A DNA stretch of 64,000 nt from Petrosia ficiformis (lineage: Eukaryota; Porifera; Demospongiae; Haplosclerida; Petrosiidae), in the NCBI GenBank assembly GCA_947044365.1, contig OX345653.1, positions 2,613,501 through 2,677,500 on the forward strand, given 5' to 3'. Position numbers and translations under genes: made by a program. Below are positions 1-11,856 of the stretch, one piece after another; position 1 is the first letter of the stretch, and every line of letters starts with the position of its first letter. The notes below the pieces were generated by a model. That model was given only the letters and a program-made list of their open reading frames with translations. It did not search any database and had not been told where the DNA came from.

Positions 1-28
1 GATGGCAGTTTTGGTGATGTGTGCTTAC

Positions 29-3000
29 TTGTGTATACGTATGGTTTGATCCTGTTGTCCCTGAGTATCAATCATCACATCAGCTTCGTCCAACACAAAC
101 GTGGTAATTTTTTGGGGATCAAAAACACGTAATTTAGTTCCCCAATCCAATATTGTACCTGCTGTACCAATTAGAATATGTTCATTGACTTGCTCACCAC
201 GTCGTACTGCAAATGTGTATGTACAAGTGTGTATTTGAGTTAGTGATAAAGTGATACATTACATACATATACATACATGACTTACATGTACATGTATGTA
301 CATATATACGTACATGTGTACATGTATTTACATGTATATGGCAATGTATTATGTAGAATCGTAAATGTGTATGCAATTGTGTACAAGTGTAGTAATAATG
401 TCATTTATTGTAAGAACTTTTAGACACATTTTCACAATGTATTGTAAATACATGTACTAGAAAATAAAAGTAGTAATAATTATGAATGTATCAGTATGTA
501 CATGTACATGTACATGTATTTGCAGTGATAGTCAGTTTATCAAAATTGTTCACACTCCCAATTACCGGATCATGACATTAAATTCAGGAAAGATACTGTA
601 TACAGGATTTCATAGCCTCATTGATGCTTCACATGCACACAAATGTAGATTGTAAATTTGTAATGCAATATTCAATTACAACTTGCATCTGTTAGTGTGT
701 TGCACAAAGGCAGTCGATATGGAATACATGTATATATTACTAATTCAGCTTCACTGAATTTTGAAATGGCTTACGAAATAAAAATACATAGGTGATGAAA
801 ACTTGTGTATATTTTCCTAAGCTAACATTTCGTATTACAGAGGCATTACCCTACCTCTAACACCTTTTACAGCATATACCATGCGAATATTAGGAGAGAA
901 CTTTCCCATCTGTTTTAGAACATTGCCTGTTTGTTGAGCAAGATCAAAGGTTGGAGAGAGACATATCACCTGCAATGACATACATTGTATATATATATGT
1001 ATATATACATGTACATATATATCTATGATTACATGTATATCAAACAAAGTTGTCTGTCTGTATGTCCCTTGGTTTTCTCTAAACCTCTACCACATACACA
1101 TGTATTTGCAACAGATGAAATTCACTAGCAAGACTTCTTAGCACTTGCAGATCTCTGCTATTGAATATCACGACATTAAAAGCTTTGTACATTAAGCACC
1201 AGCAGTTAGCTAGTTTGTTGCAGACATTTTGTAGGGCGTGACTTCAATTTAGATATGCTGACATACAGATCAGTGACAGGGTTGGATAAAAATACATAAA
1301 TGCGCTTGCAGTGAGGAACCCTTGCCAAAAATGTGATTGCAGATGAATTGTAACCGACAAAAAAAACCATTGCTGATATTTATAATATATATAAATAGAT
1401 CTATTGTTAACATAAAAACAAGTTACCAGTTCAAATTCCACCATGAAACAAGAACTTGCCACTTCAAATACAGTTCAAAAACATCCATGTGTCAATGAAA
1501 AAAATCTCTCTCTCTACTTAAAACAAACAAAGATTATCCATGTGTACTAAACTGTGCAATGACTCGAAAATAATTAAATAAAAAAGGTGTGACCATAATG
1601 GCAGAAAGCTTACTATATTATTGATGTTGTAGCAGTCATTACCTGAATTGTACTTTATTTCAAGCAGTGATTCAACAGCGATAGCCTTCAAGCAAGATGA
1701 GTTGTGTTTCAGTGATTTTTTTTGCTACCAGAAAGGTTTTAGCAAAAGTCTGTTGTTATTTTTGATCCTTGTATGATTTGATGTCTGCTGGTAGTATTAT
1801 CAAAATGCTAATGTTAATAATTAATAATTTTGGGTTAATAATTTTGTGGAGTGTTATAATTGTAATAATAGCTAATAAAAAGAAATGAAGTCAGCTGGTA
1901 GTATTATCAAAGTGTTACTATTCATAGTTTAAATGGAATTTTGGGAACAGACAAACAGACTTATGACTATAGTAACCTCCACCTATGCATCCGAAGGTTA
2001 AAAACATTCCCATATACACTGTAGATACTATAGGAGAGATATTGCATAGAGGCAGTACACTAAATCTCTCCTATATATTGTATATGGGAATGCACGCATT
2101 TGATTAGCGTACCCCTACACTCTCAAGCTTTCCTATGTACACATGTACATGTATAGGAGGATTTTACATAGGGGTACACAAAATCATGCCATAATATTCT
2201 ACAAGTACATGTACAAGTACATGTAGTGGGAAGGGTGCTGGGTACGTGTAAGAATGTCTTGTTGGATTTCATGGAAGTACATATGCAGAATTTTAAGATA
2301 AAAGCAGCTAGGTACATGTGTACAAACATTGATTTCGATTGAAAACCATTCAATGAACAGGTACATGTGTTATACTGATAGACAGAGACATTACTAATAA
2401 GTGAATTTAGTACTCTCCTGATTTTCTATGTAATAAATTTACTTCTAGAAGACTAGAGCTGAGACAATTTCCAAGGGATTAGAACCTTTCTTGAAAGAGT
2501 GAGTACGCTTTATAAACAAACATTTACCTTTTCCCCTCTTAAACTACATGTACTATAATTATTTTATTGTAGAAAAGCAATCACTACAGAGACCACACCA
2601 ATCAATTACTAAACTTAGAAGAATCCCAAATTCTGGGGCCTCACTGAATGTTCATTAATCAGGTTATTCGTAGTGAAACAAATTAAATTGTATCAAGAGA
2701 TAGCCACTCCTTCTAGATACTAAATTAAAGTTGGCATCATGTAAAAACAGCTGAACAATAAGTGCTTGGAGATAAATGGTTCAGTTTGACCTTTTCACAT
2801 GTATAATCACATGTACATATACATGTACATTTAATGATGAATAATATTATAGAATTAGTTTATCGTACCTGTGGATAGTTTTTTGATGGATCTACTCTAC
2901 TCAACATAGCTAGTACAAATGCAGCTGTCTTCCCTGTACCACTCTGACTCTGGGCTATCAGGTTCTGAGGGCTGAATCAAAATATATAATCATATCCTTC

Positions 3001-5028
3001 AAGTACATGTATTATGCACTTATAATTATTACACAGGGCTCTTCTGAGAAAATTGCAAGAGACAGTAGGCTTCAAAAATAATAACAATTCGTGCATCATT
3101 TCTTATCAGGTTTGGACACCTTCACAATATAATTTATTGATTGTATAATGTGTACTGTTGTTTATATGCAATTGCTGTATGTAGACAAATGTACTACATG
3201 AACTCCACCTACGCTGCAAGGGTTAATAATGAAGTTCTGGTAATTAGATTAAATAATTAGTGTTAATATTTAGTACTGGTTATCCCTGACCACTGCCAAC
3301 CAGAACCATGTATATGTAATGATTGTAATCATAACAAATGAAATACATGTACGCTGTACATGTAAATTTATGCTATAAGAACTACTTCGTGTAGCAAAAA
3401 GCATCACACACTCTAAAATGTTTTATATTAATCATTTCTGTATTAATACACTTGTACATGTACATATATACATGTAGTACTTACGGATCAGCCAGTAGAA
3501 GAGGTAACGCTTTTTCCTGAATCTTAGATGGTTTGTTGAAGTTCATACCATACAAACCTTTCAGTAAATTAGGATTCCTGTAAGTAAGTAAATATGATAG
3601 CTTGTTCATGTTCTTTGTGATTAATTTTGAGCTTTATGGAAATGAAATAATAGTTCTGTGTACAGAATGTTTCAGTTCAAGAGCCTCCTTTAGCTACTTA
3701 CATGTACTTATTTAAGTAGCTAAAGAAGGCTCTCAGGTCTGTTCACAGAACTATATTTCATTTCCATAAAGAGTGTTATCCAATTTTGCCATCAAAATCC
3801 CATGTCCCACATGGTAATACCATTTGTACACTTAGGAATAATGGATCAGCTTACTCCTACCTTCCTAATCTACCCTCCTAACCTACTGTTCCATGCAGGA
3901 TAGGTAAGACTCCCATGTGACCTCCCTACAATCATTAAATCCTACTGTCCATCATATCCCACTGTCCTATGTAGGATAGGTAGGACTGTCCAATGAATTC
4001 CTATGTGTCCTCCCTACATTCTATTGTAAAATTCTATTGTCTTAAGTGTACAAGTGGTATTACCATATGGGACATGGGATTTTGATGGCAAAATTGGACA
4101 TTACTGGCAAAGGGAGAAATATGTTTTAAGCTTTTCAAAACAAAGCTTTCCTTCAACAGGAAACTATTTACATGTACATGTATACAGAGCACAGTGCTGT
4201 ATATTGCTCATATAAACACATACATGTACATTAGCAACCTAGAAGCCAGTCACTATACATGTAATACAATGTATGACTCTTTATGAGGCCTGTAAATTGA
4301 ATCACTTGTTTCTATATAACCATTCTTCTATCTCAGAACAACGCCACTATTGAAACTGTTAGCTTTCCAGTCCTGGACATTCTCCTTATAATTACTTAAT
4401 AACAAATGATAGTCTTGCATGCCCGATTTATCACTAAAGACTGTAATAAATGTCAATTAATTGATTAATTCAACAGATACTAAAATGATTATTCATTATT
4501 GCAGAAATGCATGCAAGTGTTTGAAATAGTTTCCAGTTACACTATTGTCACATGACCAAATAAATTCGATTGCCTTTGCAGTTCACAATTCTATCAGTTT
4601 CCTCAAACGTTTCCTCCCTTTAGCAGTGTCAGTCATGAGACTACAACGAGTGATTAACAGTAACTGTATGCTGTATGTGTGCAAACTGGATGATGATAAA
4701 CCATACATCTAACTTAATCAGGGGCAGCAGGTATGCATGTAGACAAAAATATTTTTCCCGATGCTAAAACTCACAATCTTAATTCTTCAAACGACTTTGC
4801 TGAATAAAGTGGTGAAGATGGATCATTTCTTAGTACTTCTACATCATTTGTATTATCAATAAGCTTTGTTCGTAGGATCTTGGTAAGAAGAGAAGCCTCA
4901 GCTTTGGTGGTTTCCACATCACCTGGGTCATCAATAACACCAGGAGGTCCATCATCTGTCACTTTCAACCCACTAACCCCATGTTTTATTTGATCTTCAA
5001 CAAGTTGACCCCAATCTCCTTCAGCCAT
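29..5028 (-). CDS. DDX19: DDX19/Dbp5-type DEAD-box RNA helicase, N-terminal part (gene runs off the left edge)
   Basis: Members of this family are ATP-dependent RNA helicases that remodel mRNPs at the cytoplasmic face of the nuclear pore during mRNA export. Five coding exons were placed on the minus strand: 4775-5028, 3485-3577, 2869-2971, 855-969 and 29-206. All have GT-AG borders and compatible phases and give about 247 residues. Visible in order are the family N-terminus ending [15 protein letters not shown], the Q-motif region ([12 protein letters not shown]), motif I ([10 protein letters not shown]), motif Ia (PTFDLAQQ), motif Ib-like HILIGTAGT and motif II ([10 protein letters not shown]). 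The second RecA domain lies beyond position 1. The donor at 855, rather than 850, gives a spacing to the next exon that agrees with the remembered human protein. The start at 5028 is the only Met before the conserved N-terminus. Introns (648, 1899, 513 and 1197 bp) hold only repeats, including inverted-repeat elements at 3632-3771 and 3779-4098. Confidence 0.93.
2006..2093. repeat. Imperfect hairpin in DDX19 intron 3
   Basis: The arms read ATTCCCATATACACTG... and the reverse, with ATCTCTCCTATA in the inner part (about 2006-2041 against 2065-2093). No target duplication was found. Probably a small inverted-repeat element remnant. Confidence 0.55.
3632..3771. repeat. 140-bp inverted repeat (MITE-like) in DDX19 intron 1
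   Basis: The outer arms CTTTATGGAAATGAAAT... and ...ATTTCATTTCCATAAAG pair, and an inner pair (AGAGCCTCCTTTAGCTACTT with its complement) continues the stem. The stem covers nearly the whole element. No clear target-site duplication was seen. It abuts the next element at 3779. Confidence 0.7.
3779..4098. mobile_element. Non-autonomous TIR element, 320 bp, in DDX19 intron 1
   Basis: Terminal inverted repeats of about 57 bp begin TCCAATTTTGCCATCAAA, with roughly three mismatches between arms. The interior has no coding potential. It contains two diverged copies of a motif like CCATGCAGGATAGGTA. No adjacent target duplication could be fixed, so the superfamily is unknown. Confidence 0.75.
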
Positions 5029-5088
5029 TTACACATGTGGGAGACTCTAATTAAGCGAATTAATAGCTAGAGGCCTAGAATAGGCGGG
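5029..5088. promoter_or_regulatory. Probable bidirectional promoter/5'UTR between DDX19 and SNX25
   Basis: Only 60 bp separate the divergent start codons (93 bp if SNX25 starts at 5122). Both 5' leaders and the core promoter must lie here or overlap the coding ends. No TATA box is obvious. Inferred from layout only. Confidence 0.5.
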
Positions 5089-6050
5089 GTGTTATATTTG
5101 AATGCATCAAAGCAAAAAAAAATGGCCCTAGGATGGAAGTTGCATGTGACTATTGGCACTAGTGTGGCCATTATTTGTTACTGGTGTGCTCCATGGCTGA
5201 TATACCCAGTATTCATGATGATATTTATTTTTTTAGGAGGTGCACTAGCCTTTCTGAGAGGTGGATATGAGTTAAGACGTACGGAAACACAACCACAACT
5301 GGTTTTGCCTCAGGTCAATTATTCAATATTGTACAGAATGAAGGTTTATCCTCCAGTGACTATTCGTCCAACTCTCCTATCGCCTAATGTGGATGCATGC
5401 ATACAAAAAGTAATAGATTTGCTACTCAAGCATCATGTAGCACCTTTATATATGAAAGTGGCTTCAAAGCCTGACCAATTCTTTTCCAGTCTAAGACAAG
5501 AGATATGGCGTGTTCTTCATGTACAGTTAGATCGTGTTAGTAAAGTTGACACAGTCAAGCTCATCTCTGCAGACACTATAGAAACACTTAGAAAACATTT
5601 TATTTATTTTCGTGGAGTGCGTCCCACTCAAACCACACCAAATCAAAAGTACAAATTTCCTGACATAAATAGTTTTCCTTATTTAGTATCTCCAGAAAAA
5701 GAATTAGAGTTTTTACGTAAATCAGTTGAAGTCCTATTATGCGTATGCCTTCCTCGAGAGTACTTAGAATGTTTACCAGTGAGGGTACTTATACGTGAGT
5801 ACTTAGTGTGTCATATATTTCAGCCAACTATTGATCGGTTGTGTGATCCCGACTACATTAACCAAAAGCTTCTTGCTTACTTGATCAAACGAGAAGAGAT
5901 CACAAAATCTGCTCAAAAGAGATACGCTCATTCTGAGACTTATGAACACTTTATGCAGCATATTAAGAAATGTGATGACATGCTAGAACTAACACAGATT
6001 AGACATAACATCATTACTGATATTATGCAGGTGAGGAGATAGTAACTCAC

Positions 6051-6095
<45 letters not shown>

Positions 6096-9000
6096 CTTAT
6101 ATCAACGCTATTCATGTTAATGTACTATCATTCCTTATATAGGCAAAAGCTGTTCAACGTATGAAAGATGCCAATTCCACTGGTCTTCGAGTAGCTAATT
6201 TACCAATATCTATTTCAGCAGAGAAAGCAAAGTCGCTAATGGAAAGAGATCTTAAACTCTATATCACACAGCTAACTACATCCAAAGGAGTGTGTGAGCG
6301 TCAGATAAGAAAGCTGGGTGGAGAAGATTATCAGGAGAATCAAATTGTTGATGGAGAGAGAGCTAAACCAGATTTCCCACGTCCTATTCCATTTGATACA
6401 ATAATGATGAATGACATTGCTGTGATGTATTTCTTACAATATTTGGAGCACTGTGGTTATGGAAACCTTCTGTCGTTTTGGAAAGAAGTTCAAAACTTAT
6501 CAATAGTTTCTATTACTGAACTAGATGAAACTATTAAACACATACACACTCAATACTTGGCTTTGGGATCAGAGTACTGTATTTATCCTGATGTAGATCT
6601 GTTGAAAGAAGTTGAGAGAACACTTGGTAACGACACTGGTGAGTGTTTGGATGCACTTGCAAAATTACAAGAAGTGGTTTATCATGAGATACATGAGCAA
6701 CATTATGAAAGTTTCATTCATAGTGAGAGTTTTAGAGAGTTCATGGAAGGAGAGGCTGAAAATGAGGAAATGACATCTCTTATAAGGTATGTCAATGGAG
6801 GATAATGACATGATGATGTGATTGTCATGAGAAAAAATTATCATAATAATATTATTACCTACCGAGTATAGGCAAAAGGGTATGGTAATCATATTGTGTG
6901 TCTGTCTGTATGCAAAATGTCTCGAAAACTAAATTGCTACTTCAAATAATTTACCAGCAGCCTTCAAATTATAAACTGAAACCTATCAGTGTAAAATTGT
7001 GACAATTTGTATAACTTATGATTACCATTTAACCTCTGGTAGCAAACAAATACATGAAACGCAACTCAAGGTTATCACTGACAAAATACTACTTCAAATG
7101 CAATACAATTGAGGTAGAGTATCAGCACTAGCTCGAAGGTTTCTATGCTTCTAATTCCACCAATTTTATTATCACTGTACTACTGAAATTATTGATTGCC
7201 TTTTGTGCTTTTCAAATAACTATATACTATATTCACAAGGTTGTGCAACCCAAAGGATTGACACTTATATTACTGCATGTATTTATGTATACATAATTAT
7301 AGTGCAATGTAGCTGTGATAATGACATTGATATTGAAGCTACATGTGTACGTTATAATCCAGAAACTACAATGTGATATAGCCCAACTCACTTTACTAAC
7401 TAGTGTTAAACCTCAAGGGTCTTCTACATTACAGAAGAAGATCCTCAAAACAATATGAAACAGAATTCATGTTATTATTAATTAACTACATAATTATGGT
7501 GTGATTACCCAAAGAAACATCACACTAGTTTACAAAGTCCATAATATTTCTTGTTCATGATCACATGATTCATTATAAAAGTCACCTTTTTTAACTTGTA
7601 GTATGCATCACATATAATATTATTGTAATTATATACAAGTAATATACATGCTGTAAAGTCAACTATTGATAGTACTTTCACTTGTAATATCACATGTTAT
7701 ATGTAATATACACGCTATAAGATTGATAGTGTCAGTGTAGTATGAGTGTATGACATATTATATTATACACAAGTATTTAGAATATACATACATGTACATG
7801 TACATAATTATACATGTACATGCTATAAAATTGATAGTGTCACTTGTACATGTAATATGAGTATATGACATATTATATATCATAATACACAAATATACAT
7901 ACATGTACATAATAATTATTATACATGCTGTAAAATCAACTGATAATGATTTTATCACTAAGTAAAATACTACTTAAATAGTGTTTATAATTTCCACTGC
8001 ATTTATATGACGTAACGGCATGTAAACATTAGGCAAGATTCTTTTTCATATCAAGCAGCAACCAAATAAAGAATGGTGCTAACCTTTATGCTTTTACTAG
8101 TTAGATAGTGTATAACATTATTATCTTAGTCATTACATACAGTATGAGAGATAGCTATTCAATTAATTCACAGATACAACCGTTCCATGTCTCCTGCAGT
8201 TAATGCAAATGAAGATAATATGTATCACAAGAAACTAAAAACACTGAAAAAGGAGTTGCATGCAAAGGTATATGATTAATCGTATTATTCATTTATTAAC
8301 TTGAGGAAGAAATAATATGATCAACACCGTAACAATGGGTCCTGTATGTGCATGTATGATAGTATATCCACCCAGTATCTAATTACATTAGTATAGTATT
8401 AAATACATCCACTATCATATGAAGCTAGTCCTATGCAGTATTCTGCCTAGTCTCGCAAGCCAGACCCAACCCTAAAGCGGGGAAGAGTCTGGACACAGCC
8501 TTTACATCAGCTTGTACTACAGGAATGCAATTATCGTGATGAATATTATTAGCGTTAGCTCCGCCTAATAAAGAATATGCAACTGCATCAGCAAACAAAT
8601 CCAATATCCAACACTAAAATTGCAGCTTCTAATACTTTGCTCTTTAAACTCTCCACTCCATCTTTCACAAGCACCATTAAGGGTGACACAACTATGACTA
8701 CAATTCCAATATTTTCTCTTAGCTTATCAAATATGAACTGTATAATTGAGTAGTAAACACTTTTACCATAGCTAGTTGGGAGTAAAATGAAAAAATCTTT
8801 CCTACTAACAAATTCTACGGTGGCTTCCTTCTGCTTTGTCTCGAATCCCAAACATCTCCCTGCTGCTTCTATCATTGTCACCTCCATGTTAATTTTGTGG
8901 GTTTGCTGTTCTGACGTTTCGTGACGTTCTGCTATTTGATTGGGGCGCAACGTACAGAGCGCCAGGAACAAGTTGATGTAAAGGCTGTGTCCAGACCCTT

Positions 9001-11708
9001 CCCCACTTTAGGGTTGGGTCTGGCTTGCGAGACTATATTCTGCCCACAATGGTTGACAATGGTCAGCACTGGTCAGGAATAGCCACCACTGAGCATGAAT
9101 TAAACACACCACTCAGGTAATATATGTACATGTATAAGGAACTGAGATAGTATTAAGTATATAATGGGTAAACAGCACTAAATGCATATTTGAATCCAAC
9201 CACCACTCTAAATATCCTGGGCAGAACACTGATTATGGTATTTTATCCACAAACTATCATAGTGAAGTGAGTACTTGTGTGCTGTTAATATTACACAAGT
9301 ACTCACAATAATTATAATAATGTAACCATATTATTATTGTAATACACTGCCTCCCTAAATATTATGCTATGTAATATTTCCCCTTCTTAGGAATCTACTC
9401 TTGCTATTATCCCAAGAACAAGATCTGACACAATTACTCAAGTGAGAATATTAGAGAAAGGAAGAAATGAAATCCAAGAAGAAATTAAACAACTACAACG
9501 CTACATTGAACACACAGGTAAGAAATGAATGTAGTCTTTAACTAAATCTGACAGCCTCAAATTAAGATGTGTCTGCTATACTCATGTACATGCATGGTTG
9601 GACACTATACGTAATACTGTTTTGTCATCAGATCTTTAAAATCACTAAAGGGATATCCCTTCCATTCAACCCCCTAAATTGAAAATGTAGAGGTCATTTT
9701 CCTAAATTAAAACTATCTATAAATGCTGCATATGGAATACTATTTATAAATGCTGTGATTATATAATTATATAAATGAATGTTATAATTATATATTCTTT
9801 TTAGAGGAATGGTTTGGTACGGTTGGTCAGTGGAATGTAGAGGTGAATGATGTGAACCTTTCTGCAGAAGAAGGTCGTGATAAAGACCCATTGATAGTCA
9901 TGTTAGTACATCGACCAAATGTATCTGAGCAGACAAGTCTTGAAGAAATCAGAAGTAAGCTTCAATATACATAGTCTAACAAATTTAAAATGTTGTAAAT
10001 GGTGTTGTTTTATAACAACCACTTTTAGTTGTAGTATGCCTGGTTTCTCAACTATTGGTTAAAATAATAACAAGATTACTAAAGGTTTTTAATTTTAGTT
10101 TACTAAATAAAAGTGCCCATTAGTTTATAGACATGTAATTTAGTTACACTAAAACCTTACCAAAAGGGTTTTACATTATAGCTATTGTAACTATAGCTAA
10201 AAAAACCCCTTTAAATTACAGGTCTACTGTGTTAACTAATGAAAAATATAGAGCAACTGAAGGTTGCATGACTCTCACTCCCCTGCTGCAGATTTATATA
10301 CAAGTTACTTTATGCTATAATTATGGGTGGGGTGTTTCATGAAACTGTTGTCAGGTTTATAACTTGCTTTGTTGGAAAGAGGAGTCGTTAAGACAGCCAG
10401 TGATGTAAAACTCATGCTTCGTTAGATGCAGGAAGAGTCTGGAAGACTGAAAGAAGCACACACACCTAGCGGCTTTCTTACCCTTTTTGATAGCTTCTAG
10501 TATAGTGGAGAATATATTAGTGAGTGCTTGTTCTTGCCACTTCGAAGGAGTGTATACATGCCAAGTAGGAAGTCCAGTAGTGTCCAGTTTTTGAGGTAGA
10601 GCGGAGTCAGACACACAGACAGAACTATTTACTGTAACCCTCCTGAATGGGGAAGGTCAATTAGTTATAGTAACAACACTAGTTTATGCTACATGTACAT
10701 GTATCTTTTGTGTCTAACATAAATCTTTACAAAATATTATGATAATGTTTTTTTTTTTCATTAGTTCTTCCACTTGATCCAAAAATGGGTGGAGAAAGTA
10801 CAACGACTAGTAGTGAAGTGTCATCACAGATTATAGATGATGATGGATTCATCTCCATTTCTAGTGATCCTGAAGATGAAATGATTCCTAAACATTCTGG
10901 TTGGGTCATAGGACGTCATTTAAGTGAGTTTCAGGAGCTACATACCAAAATTCGTCAAGTATGGCCTAACTTGCAATTTCCACCAATTCCCAAAAAGACA
11001 ATGTTTTCCCTTCAAAGGAGGGAAGCTGAGAAAAAATATTGGGACAAATATTGTCAAGTGCTTCAAGTATATCTCACCAAAATCATACATGATCCAAAAC
11101 TACAGGAAAGCGAAGTCGTATTTAATTTTCTTAGCCCAGCCTCTGCAGACCTTTGTCAATCTGGAGTATTCAAGGATGTACGGCAAAATAAATCACTTTT
11201 CCGTGACACTAAAACAGACGAACACATACTTGATCACGTATCATCACTTATTAGTGAAGTTTTTGATTTGCAAGAACGTAGTCGAGTATTAAGGCGCCAA
11301 CTTTACGAGCTTGTACAGTTGACCTTTGGGAGGAGTATAGAAGGAGAATTACAAGATTTCATGAAATGGGTTGTATCTGAACCCATGTTAGTGTACTACA
11401 TTGAGACTTTTCAAGAGTCTTTGTGGCCTGACGGACAACCAGCTCCTCCAGCTCCTCTTCGTAGTGATGAGCAGAAGGAGGAGACTAAAGAGGATGCTCA
11501 ACAGAGGTTCATGAAGTGTGCTCCACAGACTCTACAGACTATCTTGGGACAAAGGAATTGTCAAATAGGGTTTTTAAAAATGTTTAGTGCTTTTCAAGAT
11601 CCTCGTGCAAATAAACAGTTATTTTATTCTTATTTTGAGTTACTTTTGTATGCAATTGTACCTGAACTAGAAAAAGTTGAAGTTGATACTACTAACACAG
11701 GTGATTAA
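5089..11708 (+). CDS. SNX25: Sorting nexin 25-like protein (TM hairpin, PXA, RGS, PX, nexin-C)
   Basis: SNX13/14/25-family proteins are membrane-anchored sorting nexins at ER/endosome contacts. Six exons are in phase: 5089-6030, 6143-6786, 8174-8267, 9391-9517, 9805-9954 and 10765-11708, giving 966 residues. The order is two hydrophobic N-terminal segments (about residues 16-60), a PXA domain (about 95-290), an RGS-like domain preceded by the SNX25-like stretch ERQIRKLGG, a coiled-coil region in exons 3-4, a PX domain (start of exon 6, RHLSEFQELHTKI) and a C-terminal nexin domain (LTFGRSIEGEL, EPMLVYYIETF, ANKQLFYSYFELLL). It resembles vertebrate SNX25 along its whole length. A start at 5122 (MALGWKLH), just before the membrane segment, is an alternative. 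Intron 1 has a CT run, intron 3 holds a TAGTCT-type transposon (8448-9035), and introns 2 and 5 show no recognised gene. Confidence 0.93.
6053..6092. repeat. (CT)n microsatellite in SNX25 intron 1
   Basis: A pure CT dinucleotide run fills about a third of the 112-bp intron between the donor at 6031 and the acceptor at 6142. It doubles as the polypyrimidine-rich part of the intron. Confidence 0.9.
8448..9035 (-). mobile_element. TAGTCT-family TIR element (588 bp) carrying a RecQ-helicase fragment
   Basis: Terminal inverted repeats of about 66 bp (TAGTCTCGCAAGCCAGAC...) are flanked by a perfect 9-bp duplication TATTCTGCC (8439-8447 and 9036-9044). Inside, on the minus strand (8971 to 8588), is an open frame with RecQ-type motifs: a motif-0-like region ([10 protein letters not shown]), Walker A (LLPTSYGKS) and motif Ia (VVSPLMVLVKD). 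It ends before the DEAH box and there is no transposase. The element sits in SNX25 intron 3. The 9-bp duplication would fit Mutator-like elements, but the superfamily is not established. Confidence 0.9.
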
Positions 11709-11782
11709 TTTATGTTTTTAATTTTTATTGTGTGAATAATAAGAATGTATGCGGGGGAGGGCATGCTGGCCGGGCAGGGAAG

Positions 11783-11846
11783 TAGTCTCGCGTAGCCAGA
11801 CCCAACCTACTACCACAGGTAGGTTGGGTCTGGTTACGCGAGACTA
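11783..11846. mobile_element. 64-bp TAGTCT-family hairpin directly upstream of a start codon
   Basis: This is a nearly perfect palindrome made of two fused terminal repeats (TAGTCTCGCGTAGCCAGAC... to ...GCGAGACTA). Its arms resemble the terminal repeats of the 588-bp element at 8448. The flanks GCAGGGAAG (11774-11782) and GCAGAGAAG (11847-11855) form a 9-bp target duplication with one mismatch. The right copy ends one base before the ATG at 11857, so the hairpin is probably in the 5'UTR. Confidence 0.88.
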
Positions 11847-11856
11847 GCAGAGAAGT

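Noticed and set aside
8588..8971. Small RecQ-helicase gene on the minus strand
   Set aside because: The frame lies wholly inside a transposon bounded by inverted repeats and target duplications, lacks the DEAH box and C-terminal helicase domain, and has a broken sister copy at 34601-35126.
10357..10614. 85-aa minus-strand frame in SNX25 intron 5
   Set aside because: No recognisable domain or splice partners, and it lies within an intron. It could be a mobile-element scrap but nothing supports a gene.
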